From Neoceratodus forsteri (lineage: Eukaryota > Chordata > Ceratodontiformes > Ceratodontidae): a DNA stretch of 64,000 bases. Positions 63,590-64,000 of this stretch are shown piece after piece. Both the position numbers and the translations under genes were made by a program. The stretch spans positions 368,425,501 to 368,489,500 of the forward strand of contig CM057451.1 of NCBI GenBank assembly GCA_016271365.2, in the 5' to 3' direction. The notes under the pieces were generated by a model that was not told where the DNA came from, made no database searches, and worked only from the letters and a program-made list of their open reading frames with translations. Each line of letters begins with the position of its first letter. Position 1 is the first letter of the stretch.

Positions 63590-64000
63590 TCTCCATTCAT
63601 CTAGACAGGTGGAGGGAGATAACCACGGACAACTGGGTACTGCAGCTCATCGAGCATAGGCACACTTTAGAATTTATAGAGTGGCCTCCAGAAAAACCTC
63701 AGGAACAGTCCTCATACTCTTCTGGCCATGTCCCCCTCATCCAGGAGGAAATTCAGGCTTTGCTGCGAAAAAAGGCCACATAGCAAGTTCTGCATTGTCA
63801 GCAGGACAGGGTGTTCTACTCATACTTCTACCTAATCTACAAGTGCATGTGAGACCTTCAGCCTATCCTGGACTTGAGCGAGCTGAAACTTTTATAGAGT
63901 ACAGATAGTTCAGGATGGTCACCCTTCAGGATTTGCTGCCCCTACCACACCAGGGGACCTGACTCTGCTCTCTGGATATGCAGAATGCCTGCCTGCATAG
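63590..64000 (+). pseudogene. D4 reverse transcriptase N-terminal part, broken
   Basis: Frameshifted matches to the D2/D3 RT start: WRxITTDNWVLQLIEHRHTL (about 63615-63670), HPGGNSGF corresponding to the EEI.ALL segment, VFYSYFYLIYKC and PILDLSELKL (about 63820-63895), then ALWICRMPACI equivalent to LDMQDAYLHI at the window end. Stops in every frame. The remainder lies beyond 64000. Confidence 0.6.

Larger units (their letters stand above)
59929..64000 (+). mobile_element. DIRS-like copy D4, continues past the window end
   Basis: Begins TTACTTCAAAGGAATCTTTT...ACCGGTAG...CACTAGGACCACATGG, a diverged left repeat most like D1. Gag-like sequence extends to ~63430 and an RT start follows to 64000. 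Two SINEs interrupt gag. It starts only ~36 bp after the right end of D3 in the same orientation. Confidence 0.75.

Overview
The window is vertebrate nuclear DNA from a transposon-packed, probably giant genome. It holds no prokaryotic genes, rRNA genes or CRISPR arrays. The one host coding segment I can identify is a 225 bp exon of neurochondrin (NCDN), plus strand, 32586-32810, with matching splice sites. No other NCDN exon is visible, so it appears to sit between introns of at least ~31 kb on each side. The mix of DIRS-like tyrosine-recombinase retrotransposons, CR1 and L2 LINEs, L1, Penelope, Kolobok/T2-like and hAT-like DNA elements and CORE/MIR-like SINEs suggests a large-genome amphibian. 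A caecilian is my best guess, because DIRS elements dominate at least one caecilian genome. That assignment is an inference.

Layout. 1-305: CR1-like remnant. 306-4205: minus-strand L1 ORF2 split by a TG..CA solo-LTR-like insert with a TATG duplication (1271-3139). 4206-4785: unassigned, with a fold-back. 4786-18355: five-deep nest: CR1-alpha (minus) holds CR1-beta (plus), which holds CR1-gamma (minus), which holds an LTR-like element, which holds an L2 LINE with a 2A-like peptide. CR1-beta also carries a hAT MITE and a poly(A) retroposon. 18357-20113: 5' part of DIRS copy D1. 20114-21225: unassigned, with a weak exon-like segment. 21308-31197: complete DIRS D2, interrupted by a 2.95 kb TIR transposon (25103-28053) and a poly(A) retroposon. 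31198-33234: host intron, MIR-like SINE and the NCDN exon. 33235-44880: minus-strand L2-like LINE remnants flanking complete DIRS D5 (second family), itself holding a near full-length CR1 (38665-42619). 44885-46015: plus-strand L2-type remnant. 46020-48276: TTAA-flanked TIR element holding a CR1. 48658-52797: Penelope-like fragment between 340 bp inverted arms, the left arm split by an L2. 53025-59893: complete DIRS D3. 59929-64000: DIRS D4, running off the end, with two SINEs sharing a core.

How the parts relate. CR1, L2, L1 and Penelope move by target-primed reverse transcription, and their tails or duplications fix insertion order. The DIRS elements carry gag-like, RT, RNase H, Dam-like and tyrosine recombinase regions, with inverted terminal repeats and an internal complementary region that pairs with both ends. 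Almost every element ORF carries frameshifts or stops; the clearest long intact frame is the CR1 ORF1 at 41662-42615. Boundaries are read by eye and may be off by a few bases.
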